A stretch of 42,500 nt of DNA, taken from contig JAJYJI010000012.1 in the NCBI GenBank assembly GCA_021789605.1, forward strand, positions 1 to 42,500. Reading direction: 5' to 3'. The notes under the pieces were generated by a model. That model had not been told where the DNA came from. It made no database searches and worked only from the letters and a program-made list of their open reading frames with translations. This DNA is from a bacterium. Lineage in GTDB: Bacteria; SZUA-79; Acidulodesulfobacterales; Acidulodesulfobacteraceae. The translations under genes were made by a program, and so were the position numbers. Position 1 is the first letter of the stretch; the number at the start of each line of letters is the position of its first letter. Of this stretch, positions 7,184-16,335 are shown piece after piece.

Positions 7184-10153
7184 TTGAAGAAAAAAAATAA
7201 TAATAATTTTATAAAAGACGCCATGGGTAAAATTTTGATATACGGCGGGGGAAATGCCGCAAAAACGCTTATTGAAATGTTTCAAGGCGACCAAAACGCA
7301 GAAATAGCCGCTTTAGTAGCCAGAAATCTGGAAAAAGAAGGCGTCCTTAAAGCCAAGGAATCCAATATCGCATGTTTTTCATCCGTCAAGGAAGTTATAG
7401 ACGGCGGCATAAATTTCAACATAGTTTTTAATTTAACGGGCAAAACAGAATCCGAACTGCCGGAGCTTGCGGCCATCAAAGGCGCAGGGGCGGAAATAAT
7501 AAACTCGGCCAGTTCGAAGCTTATATACGAACTTCTTTACGACAGGCAAAAAGGGCATACTGACAAAGAAAGCATTATAAAGCAGTTAAGGGAACAGAAA
7601 GCTTATTTTAAGAATATCTTAGACGATTCTTTCGATATGATTATGGTTACCGACCGCCGCGGAGCCATTGCCGAATTTAACAAAGGCGGCGAAAATATGC
7701 TCGGCTATTCCCGCAATGAAATTACAGGCAGACGCGCCTCCGAATTTTACCTGAATCCCCGGGAAAGAGACGAGATTTTAGAAAAACTCAAGAAAGACAA
7801 ATTTGTCGCAAATTATGAAACCGTCCTTAAAAAAAAGGACGGTAAACCCATAGATATATCGCTTACCGTATCCCGCATTATGGATAAAAACGGCGAAATA
7901 ATCGGCACCATAGGCATCTCCAAAGATATTACGGAAAAAAAATTCAACGAAAAAAAACTCAAGGAGCTTAACGAAAATTTAGAAAATAAAGTCATAGAAA
8001 GAACGAAACAGCTTAAAGAAAGCAATAAAGAACTTTTGAGAGCGAACGAGCTTAAATCAAAATTTATAGCAAATATGTCCCATGAGCTGAGGACGCCGCT
8101 TAACGCCATAATAGGCTATTCCGACCTTTTGACGGATTCGCCGGATTTAAGCGAAAAACATAAGAAATACGTCGGCAATATATTGGTTTCCGGCAAGCAT
8201 CTTCTTCAGCTGATAAACAATATACTCGATATCTCCAAAATAGAAGCCGGAATGTTCGCATTGGAATATTGCGTATTTCCCCTTAAGGAAGCGGTAGACG
8301 AAACGATATCCGTTTTAAAATCTCTCGCCGCCAAAAAAAACGTTTCTATTTCTATAGAATATAAATGCGGCGAAGAATACAAATTATATTCCGACAGAAT
8401 CAAATTTAAACAGATAATATATAATCTTTTAAGCAACGCCATTAAATTTTCCTTCGAAAATAGCGAGATAAAAGTCTTATGCGATAATATCCCCACGTCT
8501 TTTGACATTAAGGCCGCATCAAACTTTGCGCCGAAAATGCACAATAAATCCGAAGGCAAAAAAATGTTCGAGTATATTCAGATAGACGTCGTAAATCGCG
8601 GCATCGGCATCGACGACAGTTTTAAAAATAAAATATTCGAAGAATTTACCCAGGCCGACAACAATTACTCCAGGCAATACGAAGGAACCGGACTAGGCCT
8701 TGCCCTTACTAAAAAAATCATCGAACTTCACGGCGGACATATAAATTTCGAATCGGTTAAAAACGAAGTTACCGATTTTACTTTTTTTCTTCCTAACCCG
8801 CTTGAAACCGAAATAAAACCCGTAGAAGCCGAATCATCCGAAAAGACTTTGCTGACCGCGGACCCGAAAGCGTTTTTCAGGGACAATAATATAAAAAGAA
8901 ACAAACCTTTGGTATTGGTGGTCGAAGACGACAGGCCCACTTCGGAGCTTTTCACTATTAACTTAATAAATTCGGGATATTCCGTCGCGCATGCTTACGA
9001 CGGGCTCGAAGCGGTCGAAAAAGCAAACAGCTTAAAGCCTTTTGCCATTCTTTTAGACGTAATGATTCCTAAAAAAGACGGCTGGGACGTTTTAAGCGAA
9101 TTAAAGTCCGGCAAAGAAACAAAAAATATACCGGTAATCATTACGAGCATCATAGACAATAAAGACCTCGGATTTGCGCTTGGCGCGACGGACTACCTCA
9201 TTAAGCCTATCGAAAGGGAAACGTTGATTTACACCCTTTCTCAGTTTACGCTCACTTCAAAAAGAAAAAAAAGGCAGGTAAATATCTTGGTGGTTGACGA
9301 CGACCCGGTCGTCCATAAAATGATAGAAAAATTGCTGAAATCGGAAGGCTTTAACGTTCTTCACGCATATAACGGAGAGGAAGGAATTAAAACGGCCATA
9401 GAGCTTAAACCGGATTTAATTTTATTGGATTTGATTATGCCGGATATAGACGGTTTCGAGGTTGCCGAAAATATTAAAAAGCATCCCGTATCCGCCCAAA
9501 TCCCGATATTCATCATTACGTCTAAGGACCTTTCCGTTCAGGAAAGATTAAGGCTTTCTGGCAATATAGAAAGAATAATGGGTAAAAAAGCGTTTTCCGC
9601 GGAAGAGCTCAGCCGGTCTATCCGCGAACTTGAACTTATATATCCCCAGAAAGCCGGACTGTTCGACCAGATTACGGGGCTTTTAGACCACAACTATTTC
9701 AATATCAGGCTTGCGCAGGAAATTAACAGGGCCAACAGATACAGTATAATTTTCGGTATTATTTTCTTGGATATAGATAATTTCAAAGAATATTGCGATA
9801 TAGTGGGTAATTTTCATGCCGATATGGCTCTTAAGAAAATCTCGGAAATATTAAAAAAATATCTCAGGGGTTCCGACGTAATAGTCAGGTTCGGTTACGA
9901 CGAATTTGCGATTATACTCAACAACACCTTGAAAGAGCCGGCGTCTTTCGTGGCAAACAGGTTCTGTTCCGTTATCAGGGATTACCCGTTCTATAAAGAA
10001 GAAGAATTAAAATCTAAAAAATTAACCGCATCTTTCGTCGTTTCTTCTTTTCCCGCGGACGGAGCAACTCCCGAAGAACTTATTTCCAGAATTTATAACA
10101 AATTGTGCAGCGTTAAAAGCGCCGGCGGCAATACCGTAGTCGAGGTAGATTGA
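7184..10153 (+). CDS. Hybrid sensor histidine kinase: Rossmann-PAS-HisKA-HATPase-REC-REC-degenerate GGDEF
   Basis: 989 residues with no membrane segment. Residues about 14-115 look like a NAD(P)-type Rossmann fold (KILIYGGGNAAKTL, VFNLTGKTE). PAS spans about 130-250 and is followed by a coiled coil. HisKA carries His300 in MSHELRTPLNAIIGY. The ATPase domain has NLLSNAIKFS and the G boxes GIGID and GTGLGLALTKK. Two receiver domains follow with Asp625 (LLDVMIPKKDG) and Asp749 (LLDLIMPDIDG). The C-terminal domain is GGDEF-like, but the signature is GYDEF (904-908) and the ND..GH motif is lost, while the RxxD inhibitory-site motif RGSD is kept. It therefore may bind rather than make c-di-GMP. The start is TTG 7184, with AAGGAG 13 bases upstream; ATG 7223 is an alternative. 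Confidence 0.88.
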   Translation: MKKKNNNNFIKDAMGKILIYGGGNAAKTLIEMFQGDQNAEIAALVARNLEKEGVLKAKESNIACFSSVKEVIDGGINFNIVFNLTGKTESELPELAAIKGAGAEIINSASSKLIYELLYDRQKGHTDKESIIKQLREQKAYFKNILDDSFDMIMVTDRRGAIAEFNKGGENMLGYSRNEITGRRASEFYLNPRERDEILEKLKKDKFVANYETVLKKKDGKPIDISLTVSRIMDKNGEIIGTIGISKDITEKKFNEKKLKELNENLENKVIERTKQLKESNKELLRANELKSKFIANMSHELRTPLNAIIGYSDLLTDSPDLSEKHKKYVGNILVSGKHLLQLINNILDISKIEAGMFALEYCVFPLKEAVDETISVLKSLAAKKNVSISIEYKCGEEYKLYSDRIKFKQIIYNLLSNAIKFSFENSEIKVLCDNIPTSFDIKAASNFAPKMHNKSEGKKMFEYIQIDVVNRGIGIDDSFKNKIFEEFTQADNNYSRQYEGTGLGLALTKKIIELHGGHINFESVKNEVTDFTFFLPNPLETEIKPVEAESSEKTLLTADPKAFFRDNNIKRNKPLVLVVEDDRPTSELFTINLINSGYSVAHAYDGLEAVEKANSLKPFAILLDVMIPKKDGWDVLSELKSGKETKNIPVIITSIIDNKDLGFALGATDYLIKPIERETLIYTLSQFTLTSKRKKRQVNILVVDDDPVVHKMIEKLLKSEGFNVLHAYNGEEGIKTAIELKPDLILLDLIMPDIDGFEVAENIKKHPVSAQIPIFIITSKDLSVQERLRLSGNIERIMGKKAFSAEELSRSIRELELIYPQKAGLFDQITGLLDHNYFNIRLAQEINRANRYSIIFGIIFLDIDNFKEYCDIVGNFHADMALKKISEILKKYLRGSDVIVRFGYDEFAIILNNTLKEPASFVANRFCSVIRDYPFYKEEELKSKKLTASFVVSSFPADGATPEELISRIYNKLCSVKSAGGNTVVEVD

Positions 10154-10154
10154 T

Positions 10155-10535
10155 ATGCGCGGACTTAAGGTCCTCATAGTCGAAGACAACGTTATTAATA
10201 TGGACTTGGCGATAGCTCTCCTCGAACCGTTCGACTTCGATATAATTGCGGCATACGACGGCTACGAGGCCATAAAAAAGGCGGAAGAAAATCCGGATAT
10301 TTCTTTAATACTACTAGATATAGGACTGCCGGGAATAGACGGCATAGAGGTTTTTAAGAGGCTTAAGTCCATGAACGCGGCGGGAAGCATTCCCGTCGTA
10401 GCGGTTACCGCCCACGCCATGGCCGGCAACAAAGAACACCTGATATCCTTAGGTTTTGACGATTTTGTCGCAAAACCCATAGACAAAAACATTCTTTACG
10501 AAAAAATAAGGAAATATATAAAACTTGACCGTTAA
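10155..10535 (+). CDS. Single-domain response regulator (DivK-like)
   Basis: 126 residues, one receiver domain: VLIVEDNVINMDLA acidic pocket, Asp55 in LILLDIGLPGIDG, Thr in VVAVTAHAMAG and Lys in FVAKPID. The TAHAMAGNKE segment is typical of receivers that take phosphate from hybrid kinases. The ATG overlaps the end of the hybrid kinase by position (one base after its stop), so it is translated from the same message and is the likely phosphorelay partner. Its 3' end overlaps the thioesterase start. Confidence 0.88.
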   Translation: MRGLKVLIVEDNVINMDLAIALLEPFDFDIIAAYDGYEAIKKAEENPDISLILLDIGLPGIDGIEVFKRLKSMNAAGSIPVVAVTAHAMAGNKEHLISLGFDDFVAKPIDKNILYEKIRKYIKLDR

Positions 10536-10962
10536 CTTTAAATTCTATACCGAATTAAAGGTCAGATACGAAGAAACGGATGCCATGTCCGTAGTTTATT
10601 ACGGAAAATATTTCGTATTTTTCGAGGTGGCGAGGACGGAATATCTTAAAAATATCGGCTATAATTACGCGGATATCGAAAAAGACGGATTTTATTTCGT
10701 GGTCGCCGAATCCAACTGCAAATATTACAACCCCGCAAGATACGACGACTCGTTAAAAATATTTACCAAAATAGATTATATTAAAAATTCCAGTTTTAAT
10801 TTTCTTTATAAAACCGTTAAAAAAAACGAAAACCGAAACGAAGCAGATTTAAACATAGCCTCCGGCTCCACGGTTTTGGTCTGCGTGGATAATAAGGATT
10901 TTAGGCCCCGCCGAATACCCGAATATCTCAGAAAAGCTATAACCGATTTCGAAAATATCTAA
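10525..10962 (+). CDS. YbgC/4-hydroxybenzoyl-CoA-type acyl-CoA thioesterase
   Basis: 145 residues with a hot-dog fold signature. VRYEETDAMSVVYYGKYFVFFEVARTEYL contains the catalytic Asp region of the YbgC/4HBT family, usually written D..G.vy...Y...fe.aR. Such enzymes hydrolyse acyl-CoA thioesters; the substrate cannot be told from sequence. The usual Tol-Pal neighbours of ybgC are absent, so the symbol is not assigned. The start is TTG 10525, overlapping the upstream regulator by 11 bases. It ends the regulatory block; the next 483 bases have no gene. Confidence 0.82.
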   Translation: MTVNFKFYTELKVRYEETDAMSVVYYGKYFVFFEVARTEYLKNIGYNYADIEKDGFYFVVAESNCKYYNPARYDDSLKIFTKIDYIKNSSFNFLYKTVKKNENRNEADLNIASGSTVLVCVDNKDFRPRRIPEYLRKAITDFENI

Positions 10963-11445
10963 AATAAAAGACGCCTGTAAAAATCCTTATACTCTTTAAT
11001 AGCCGTAATGCCGCCGGATTTATTTTACCCTTCCGGCTGACGTAGTTCATAGATTATACGGGTTTGCCATACAATAAAAATATTTTTTTATCGCTTATTC
11101 CCCGATTGGCGGCATTTATAGATTATAAGGCCGTTTTTCTTTTATTCGCCCGACCGCATTTTCCTTCCAAACCCTTGCCGGGTAACGTTTTATAGAATAT
11201 TGTAATCAAAACGTAATATTAATTTAATGCTTTTTTAACAATTCCTTCATAATGCTGAAATATTAAAATGATATAAATATTTTTAAGGCAAATAAAAAGG
11301 CGGATAAGTTTCAAAGCAATTTGCCGGTTCCGTTAAATTTATTTTTAAGAATTATGCGGGGCTTAAACAGTCGGATAGAAAGCTAAAAAAACAATATAAA
11401 TAAATTATAAACATTAACTCGGCAAATTAAAACGCGGGAGGAAAA
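10963..11445. other. Gene-free stretch before the T4SS locus
   Basis: No convincing coding frame is visible. The decamer ATAGATTATA occurs twice, at 11049-11058 and 11118-11127. An inverted repeat ACGTTTT (11185-11191) / AAAACGT (11208-11214), 16 bases apart, looks like a regulator site. The last ~200 bases are very AT-rich and probably hold the promoter of the secretion locus, but no strong -35/-10 pair stands out. The first secretion gene has a good ribosome binding site, GGGAGG, just before ATG 11446. Confidence 0.5.
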
Positions 11446-11958
11446 ATGCCTGAAACAATAACGAAACGATTTATTAACCATTTCAATGCGGTTAACGATT
11501 TTTCCCTTAGGGTTGCTTCTAAAATTCAAACGGAAATTTACTGGAAAAGGTTGCCGGCGAAAAAATCCGGAATAAAATGGATAAAGATTTTTATGCCGGC
11601 TTTAGCGTTCGGCTCTGTTTTGTCATTGAATTCGCTCTCGTTCGCGGTTATTAATTTAAATCAGGGTTCGCTTGGAATCGGCGCCTCCGGCATTTTAAAC
11701 GAGGCCGCCACGTGGATTTGTTACCGGCTTGCCCCGGCAACGCTTACGCTCGGACTCGTCAAAGGATTTTACGACATAAAACAGCATAAACCCGATGCGG
11801 CAAGAAAAGCTTTTATAACTGCGGCCGCGGGAACGGGGGTTATGCTTGCGCCGACGATAACGGGGGCGATACTCGGCATCGTTCAGAGCGCCGGAGGCTC
11901 TACCGGCGGAATTAATATGGGAGGCGGAAACGGCGCGACCACGGTCGGACAGCCTTAA
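11446..11958 (+). CDS. VirB2/TrbC-like T4SS pilin candidate
   Basis: 170 residues. A basic N-terminal region of about 45 residues precedes a first hydrophobic segment (IFMPALAFGSVLSLNSLSFA) resembling a long signal sequence. Two more hydrophobic segments follow (about 78-100 and 125-150), and the tail is rich in Gly. A signal-like segment, two membrane helices and position just before a VirB3-like and a VirB4 gene are the pattern of VirB2/TrbC pilins. Similarity at residue level is weak, so the call rests mostly on topology and place in the operon. It is longer than usual pilins, mainly through the N-terminal extension. Confidence 0.6.
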   Translation: MPETITKRFINHFNAVNDFSLRVASKIQTEIYWKRLPAKKSGIKWIKIFMPALAFGSVLSLNSLSFAVINLNQGSLGIGASGILNEAATWICYRLAPATLTLGLVKGFYDIKQHKPDAARKAFITAAAGTGVMLAPTITGAILGIVQSAGGSTGGINMGGGNGATTVGQP

Positions 11959-12009
11959 TTAATTTTTATCTTGTAGGAATTAAACATCTTATTCGCAGGG
12001 GAGGGCTTT

Positions 12010-12327
12010 ATGAAAGACGTTCAGCGCAGATACGCCGAATTTAAAATTTACAGCGGAATACACGGCAAAGTAACGAGATTCGGCTTGGAAATTTACGACT
12101 GGGGACTGTTTATATTTATTACGATGCTTTCGATTCTTTTGTTAAAAAAGCTCATTGTTTTTGCAATATTAGCCGACGCGGCCGTTTTAATTTTTTTAAA
12201 AAAATATAAAAAAAACAAGCCGGATTTTTATACGAGTTCGCTGCTGTCGTATATATTTATTAAAAAAGAGCTTTTCGTTCTAGAGCCGGAAAAAGACGAG
12301 AGGGTAAATATCCGAAATGCTGTTTAA
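12010..12327 (+). CDS. VirB3/TraL-like T4SS membrane protein
   Basis: 105 residues with two adjacent hydrophobic segments (about 36-65, WGLFIFITMLSILLLKK then LIVFAILADAAVLIFL). A KKYKKNKPDF stretch follows, like the K.KK.KP region after the membrane pair of F-type TraL, and then a short cytoplasmic tail. It lies directly before virB4 and overlaps it by 11 bases, the standard virB3-virB4 arrangement. In these systems VirB3 anchors or works with the VirB4 ATPase at the inner membrane. The start ATG 12010 has GGGGAGGG upstream. Confidence 0.65.
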   Translation: MKDVQRRYAEFKIYSGIHGKVTRFGLEIYDWGLFIFITMLSILLLKKLIVFAILADAAVLIFLKKYKKNKPDFYTSSLLSYIFIKKELFVLEPEKDERVNIRNAV

Positions 12328-14959
12328 TCCGGTTTTAAAAAAAATAAATTTAAAGGAATCGTTTAACAATTACGTTAACCTTTTATGCATTAAGGACAAC
12401 ATAGTTATAGGAATCGACGGTTCTCACACCATAGGCTTCCGCGTAAAAGGCTTCGATTATTTTCTATCGGGAAACGAAGCGATTAACGATGCGGCATACG
12501 CAAACGACCTTCTTTTAAATCTTTTAGACGAAAACATAAGCCTTCAATGGATTTACAAAATAGAGGACAGGAACGAAGAATTTATATCTGATTACGTCCA
12601 ATCTTCCGTTCCTCCCGAGGATTTTGCCTATATAAAAGAAAAGAAAATTAAATATCTTAAAGGAAGGCCTATAAAAAAAATTAAAATTTATCTTTTCTGT
12701 TCCGTTAACGGGGTAAGGCCTTCTAACGGAAGCGGCGGAGGTTTTTTATCAAAGCTTCCAGATTATGCTTCGGATATCTTTAAAATGAAAATTTTCGGCG
12801 CGGTCAACTCTATTTCGAGAAAAAGCGCCGCGGAGGACATGGATTTTATCGAAAAAAAGTTTGTGAACATAGAAAATAACTTAAGTTTTATATCCTCTAG
12901 ATTAAATCTTGCGTTAAAAAGAATGAACAATCAGGAGCTTACCGAATATTTTTACCGCGAGTTAAATCCCGGGAGGTCGGCATCCGTCGGATGCCCCGCA
13001 TGGGAGAAAATGTCCGAAGAAGCGACTTTCAGGAGCCAGCTGATGTATTCTTGCGCCGAAATTAAAAGGGATTATTTTTATACGGACGGTTATTATTATA
13101 AATTTATAAATATGCATAGATTGCCCGCGCATACCGATTCGTTCGGCATAGCCGCGCTTCTGGATATTAAAGGCTGCGTTGCGGCGGACGCGGAAAAGAG
13201 CGGAAAATCCGGATATCCGGAAAATGACGGAAATTACGGCGGCTTTTCCTCCGGCGGCGGTTTTTTTCCTTACGATATTTCCGTTGCCTTCAATATTCCG
13301 GAACAGGATAAGACGATTGAAAAGATACAGACGGATAGGAATATAAAGGCAAGCCTGACCGAAGCGGTCGGCGGGGGTTACAGCGATTATAAAGGGATGA
13401 ATATAACTAAACAGTTAGACGATTTTTTGGAATCCGTTTCTAAAATGCAAAAAAAAATCGTCGAATTTTCTTTATGCGCAAGAATTAAATCCAAAAATCC
13501 CGAAGAATTAAACGTTCGAGCGGTAAAACTGCTCGAATCGTTTAAAAACTATAACGGAATGGAAGGAATCGTCGATAACATGGAGCATCATAATCTTTTC
13601 CTTTCGTTCCTTCCCGGGCAATCAGGTTTCAACAGAAGGTTTAAAACGTCTATTTCTTCTCCGGCGGCCGCTTTTTTCCCCCTGCACGAAGGTTTCGGAG
13701 GGACGGAAAAATGCGCCATACCTTTAATTAACGACAGGGGGGAAGCGGTAAAATTGGACCTTTATAATAACCGGCTTCCCTCGAAACACGGAATAGTTTT
13801 CGGCAAAACGAGAAGCGGAAAAGGATTTATGCTTAACGGCTTTCTGGCAAATTTCTATATTTCCGGAGGGAACTATCACATTATAGGGGTGGATATAGGC
13901 GGAACGTATAAAAAATTCTGTAAAATATTTAACGGGGATTATATAGAAATAGATTTGGAAGGAAGCTACTGCCTTAATCCCTTTCCTCCCAAAAAATATG
14001 CCGTAAAGACTATAAACGGAGAAGAAATATTCGACCCCGACATAATGGTATTTTTAACCGGAATAATAGGTTTGATGGCCGAACCGGAAAACAATCTGAG
14101 CCCTAACGATAAAACTATTATAATCCGTGCGATTCAGGCTTCGTACGACAGAATTTCGGACGGCGACGATATGCCTGTAATTTCGGACGTCAATAACGTT
14201 CTATTCGATTATAACGAAGCAAGGGATTCGGAGGATAAAAAAAGGGCGCTGGATTTGGGAAAGAATCTTTTCAGGTGGACGGACGTATCCTCTCCATACG
14301 AAATGCTGTTAAACAGAAAAAAAGGCATAGATATTAATAATAAAATAGCAATATTCGATTTGCAGAAGCTAAAGGGGCACGAAGAACTTCAAAAGGTTAT
14401 ATTTGCAATAATAAAAAATATTTCTTTCAAAAAAATGTACGATAAATCGGCTAAGGTTTTTTTCTTTTACGACGAATGCTGGGAGTTCATGAGCGACCCC
14501 AAGATTTCCGAACTGATTATGCATCTTTATAAAACTTCCGCCAAATGGGGCTCGATGGTCTGGAGCGTGACGCAGGAGCCCGGCGACCTCTTGAAAGCGG
14601 GAAACGCGGGCAGAAGCATCATTGAAAATTCTTCCGTAAAAATCTTCTGCCAATTAGACGGCGACGTTTCCGGAAACGATTTGTTGTCTTGCGGGCTTAA
14701 CGAAAAGCAGATAGACATAGTAAAAAATCTTAAAGTAGTAAAAGGGCATTACGCGGAATATTTTTTAAAATTCGGAAAAGATTCCTCGGTAATAAGAAAT
14801 TCACCCGACCCTTTTGAATACTGGCTTTGCTGTAAATCTTCGGAAGACGAAGAAATAGAGAAGCAGATAGAAGAAGCGTATCCGGAGAAATCTTTAAAGG
14901 AAAGGCTTTATATGCTTTCCGAAAAATATCCCAACGGGCCTTACGGAGTAGGAATATAA
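12317..14959 (+). CDS. virB4: T4SS ATPase VirB4/TrbE family
   Basis: 880 residues, the usual size of VirB4/TraC. The N-terminal half is the CagE/TrbE/VirB-type domain. The C-terminal half is the ATPase: Walker A GKTRSGKG at 496-503, then IIGVDIGGTYKKF, a Walker B strand KVFFFYDECWEF with Asp719 and Glu720, and a VWSVTQEPGDLL stretch typical of the family. VirB4 is the most conserved energiser of type IV secretion and is needed for pilus building and substrate transfer. It overlaps the VirB3-like gene, so they are translationally coupled. A 9-base tandem repeat follows its stop. Confidence 0.93.
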   Translation: MLFNPVLKKINLKESFNNYVNLLCIKDNIVIGIDGSHTIGFRVKGFDYFLSGNEAINDAAYANDLLLNLLDENISLQWIYKIEDRNEEFISDYVQSSVPPEDFAYIKEKKIKYLKGRPIKKIKIYLFCSVNGVRPSNGSGGGFLSKLPDYASDIFKMKIFGAVNSISRKSAAEDMDFIEKKFVNIENNLSFISSRLNLALKRMNNQELTEYFYRELNPGRSASVGCPAWEKMSEEATFRSQLMYSCAEIKRDYFYTDGYYYKFINMHRLPAHTDSFGIAALLDIKGCVAADAEKSGKSGYPENDGNYGGFSSGGGFFPYDISVAFNIPEQDKTIEKIQTDRNIKASLTEAVGGGYSDYKGMNITKQLDDFLESVSKMQKKIVEFSLCARIKSKNPEELNVRAVKLLESFKNYNGMEGIVDNMEHHNLFLSFLPGQSGFNRRFKTSISSPAAAFFPLHEGFGGTEKCAIPLINDRGEAVKLDLYNNRLPSKHGIVFGKTRSGKGFMLNGFLANFYISGGNYHIIGVDIGGTYKKFCKIFNGDYIEIDLEGSYCLNPFPPKKYAVKTINGEEIFDPDIMVFLTGIIGLMAEPENNLSPNDKTIIIRAIQASYDRISDGDDMPVISDVNNVLFDYNEARDSEDKKRALDLGKNLFRWTDVSSPYEMLLNRKKGIDINNKIAIFDLQKLKGHEELQKVIFAIIKNISFKKMYDKSAKVFFFYDECWEFMSDPKISELIMHLYKTSAKWGSMVWSVTQEPGDLLKAGNAGRSIIENSSVKIFCQLDGDVSGNDLLSCGLNEKQIDIVKNLKVVKGHYAEYFLKFGKDSSVIRNSPDPFEYWLCCKSSEDEEIEKQIEEAYPEKSLKERLYMLSEKYPNGPYGVGI

Positions 14960-14965
14960 ATAAAA

Positions 14966-15000
14966 TAAGATAAATAAGATAAATAAGATAAATAAGATAA
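14966..15000 (+). repeat. 9-base tandem repeat between virB4 and virB5
   Basis: TAAGATAAA is repeated three times with a fourth copy missing only its last base. It lies 6 bases after the virB4 stop and before the virB5 ribosome binding site (AAAGGAGG). The unit has stop codons (TAA, and TGA-free) in more than one frame. It looks like slippage-prone spacer DNA and may vary in copy number. Confidence 0.85.
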
Positions 15001-15027
15001 CGGCATATTATAAAAGGAGGAAAAATT

Positions 15028-16134
15028 ATGAACAATTCAAAGAAAAAAAATGTTTTAACCGCGTTTATAATTATATCAGTCTTGTGCGCATATCTTACGG
15101 GAATTTCCTATGGAAGCGGCATTCCCATACCCGACATAGGAAGCGTATCGAATCAGATTCAGTCGGTGGAAACTGCTGCAAGCGGAGCCTTCTCGGCTTT
15201 GCAGGGGCTTGCGGGAACGCTCGGATATGCGCCCGGCGCTTCCGGCGGACCCCTTTTTAATCCCGGTCCGGGACTTTCCGAAGCAATGGCCACGGCGGAT
15301 AAGCTTGCCGCAGATGTTTCCAGAATGCAGGAATATTATCAAAATATCGTAATTAATTTCGATAAATTGACGCATCTCGTCGATTCCGCGGAAAATGCCG
15401 CCAACAGCATAAACACCCTGAATAATCGGCTCGGCGCCGCATTCGTCCAAATTCCTCAGGATTTAACCGCAAGCGACGTTCAGCCGTCGAGCCCTTCGGA
15501 TATACTTTCCGGCATTAATACCGAGGCCGCGGAATTTCAGAATCTCGGCTCCGCCGCCGGCGGGTTTGAACCGCAAAGTTTCGTTTCGGGCTATTCGCAG
15601 GCATCCGGCGCGGGGTTAAACAAAAATGTCATGGAAAACGGTTCCGGATTGTTTGCCGAAGGAGCTATTTTTAATTCCGACGGCAACTCTGGAGAGGCAA
15701 ATCAGAAAACAAACTGTTTTTCCTACGATAACGGCTATTACTTCGACGCTAGCGGAAATCCGGTAGGCGGATGCACCGATTTTGTCGGCGGATTCGGGGC
15801 GGACGTCGCGGCCTCCGGCCTTTACAGCGCCGGGATTTCAGCTGCGAGGGCGCACAAAGCCGAACTGGAAGGCGACGAATTTATGCGGGAAATTACCGGC
15901 GGCGCGCTAAAAAACAGCACAAATTATTATGCGTACCAGAGTTCCGTTCTAACCATAATGGCGGAGGAAAATGCGGCAAGCTTAAAGAATTTGGGGTATA
16001 TGGAGAGCCAGCTGAAGCAGATGGAGCTGTCGAAATCGGCGGAGGCAATAGAAAAAGAGCATATAGGCGCGGTAATTATGCCGCAGACCGATGCTTCGCC
16101 GGGTTTAAATTTTTACGATAAAACGACTATGTAA
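15028..16134 (+). CDS. VirB5/TrbJ-like T4SS protein, C-terminus possibly altered
   Basis: 368 residues with an N-terminal signal peptide (NVLTAFIIISVLCAYLTGISYG). The mature part is rich in Ala, Gly, Ser and Gln with predicted helices (LSEAMATADKLAADVSRMQEYYQNIV, VDSAENAANSINTLNNRLG). This is the pattern of VirB5/TrbJ minor pilin or periplasmic proteins. A Cys pair (TNCFSYDNG...GGCTDF) may form a disulfide. Position after virB4 and before virB6 supports the call. The ribosome binding site AAAGGAGG precedes ATG 15028. The frame ends at 16134, but the next frame continues with a helix-like Gln-rich tail to 16227, suggesting that a frameshift may have shortened the protein. Confidence 0.7.
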   Translation: MNNSKKKNVLTAFIIISVLCAYLTGISYGSGIPIPDIGSVSNQIQSVETAASGAFSALQGLAGTLGYAPGASGGPLFNPGPGLSEAMATADKLAADVSRMQEYYQNIVINFDKLTHLVDSAENAANSINTLNNRLGAAFVQIPQDLTASDVQPSSPSDILSGINTEAAEFQNLGSAAGGFEPQSFVSGYSQASGAGLNKNVMENGSGLFAEGAIFNSDGNSGEANQKTNCFSYDNGYYFDASGNPVGGCTDFVGGFGADVAASGLYSAGISAARAHKAELEGDEFMREITGGALKNSTNYYAYQSSVLTIMAEENAASLKNLGYMESQLKQMELSKSAEAIEKEHIGAVIMPQTDASPGLNFYDKTTM

Positions 16135-16335
16135 GGGATAACGCGGACTTAAGACAGATAAATCAGACGGGCAAGCAAAATAGCGAAGTTATGCGAGTTT
16201 ATGCTATGTCAATAATGCAGGTTTAAATAAAATTTAAAAAGCAAAGCTGTATCGGGCAAAACTAAATATAATACATGAAAAATAATATGCGCAATTTTAT
16301 ATAAATAATTAAAACATTAATTAATGTAATTAATT

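Noticed and set aside
14369-14653. Antisense frame inside virB4 and similar long frames opposite motA, fliI, virB6 and mqnC
   Set aside because: They are opposite-strand shadows with no own ribosome binding site or recognisable domain.
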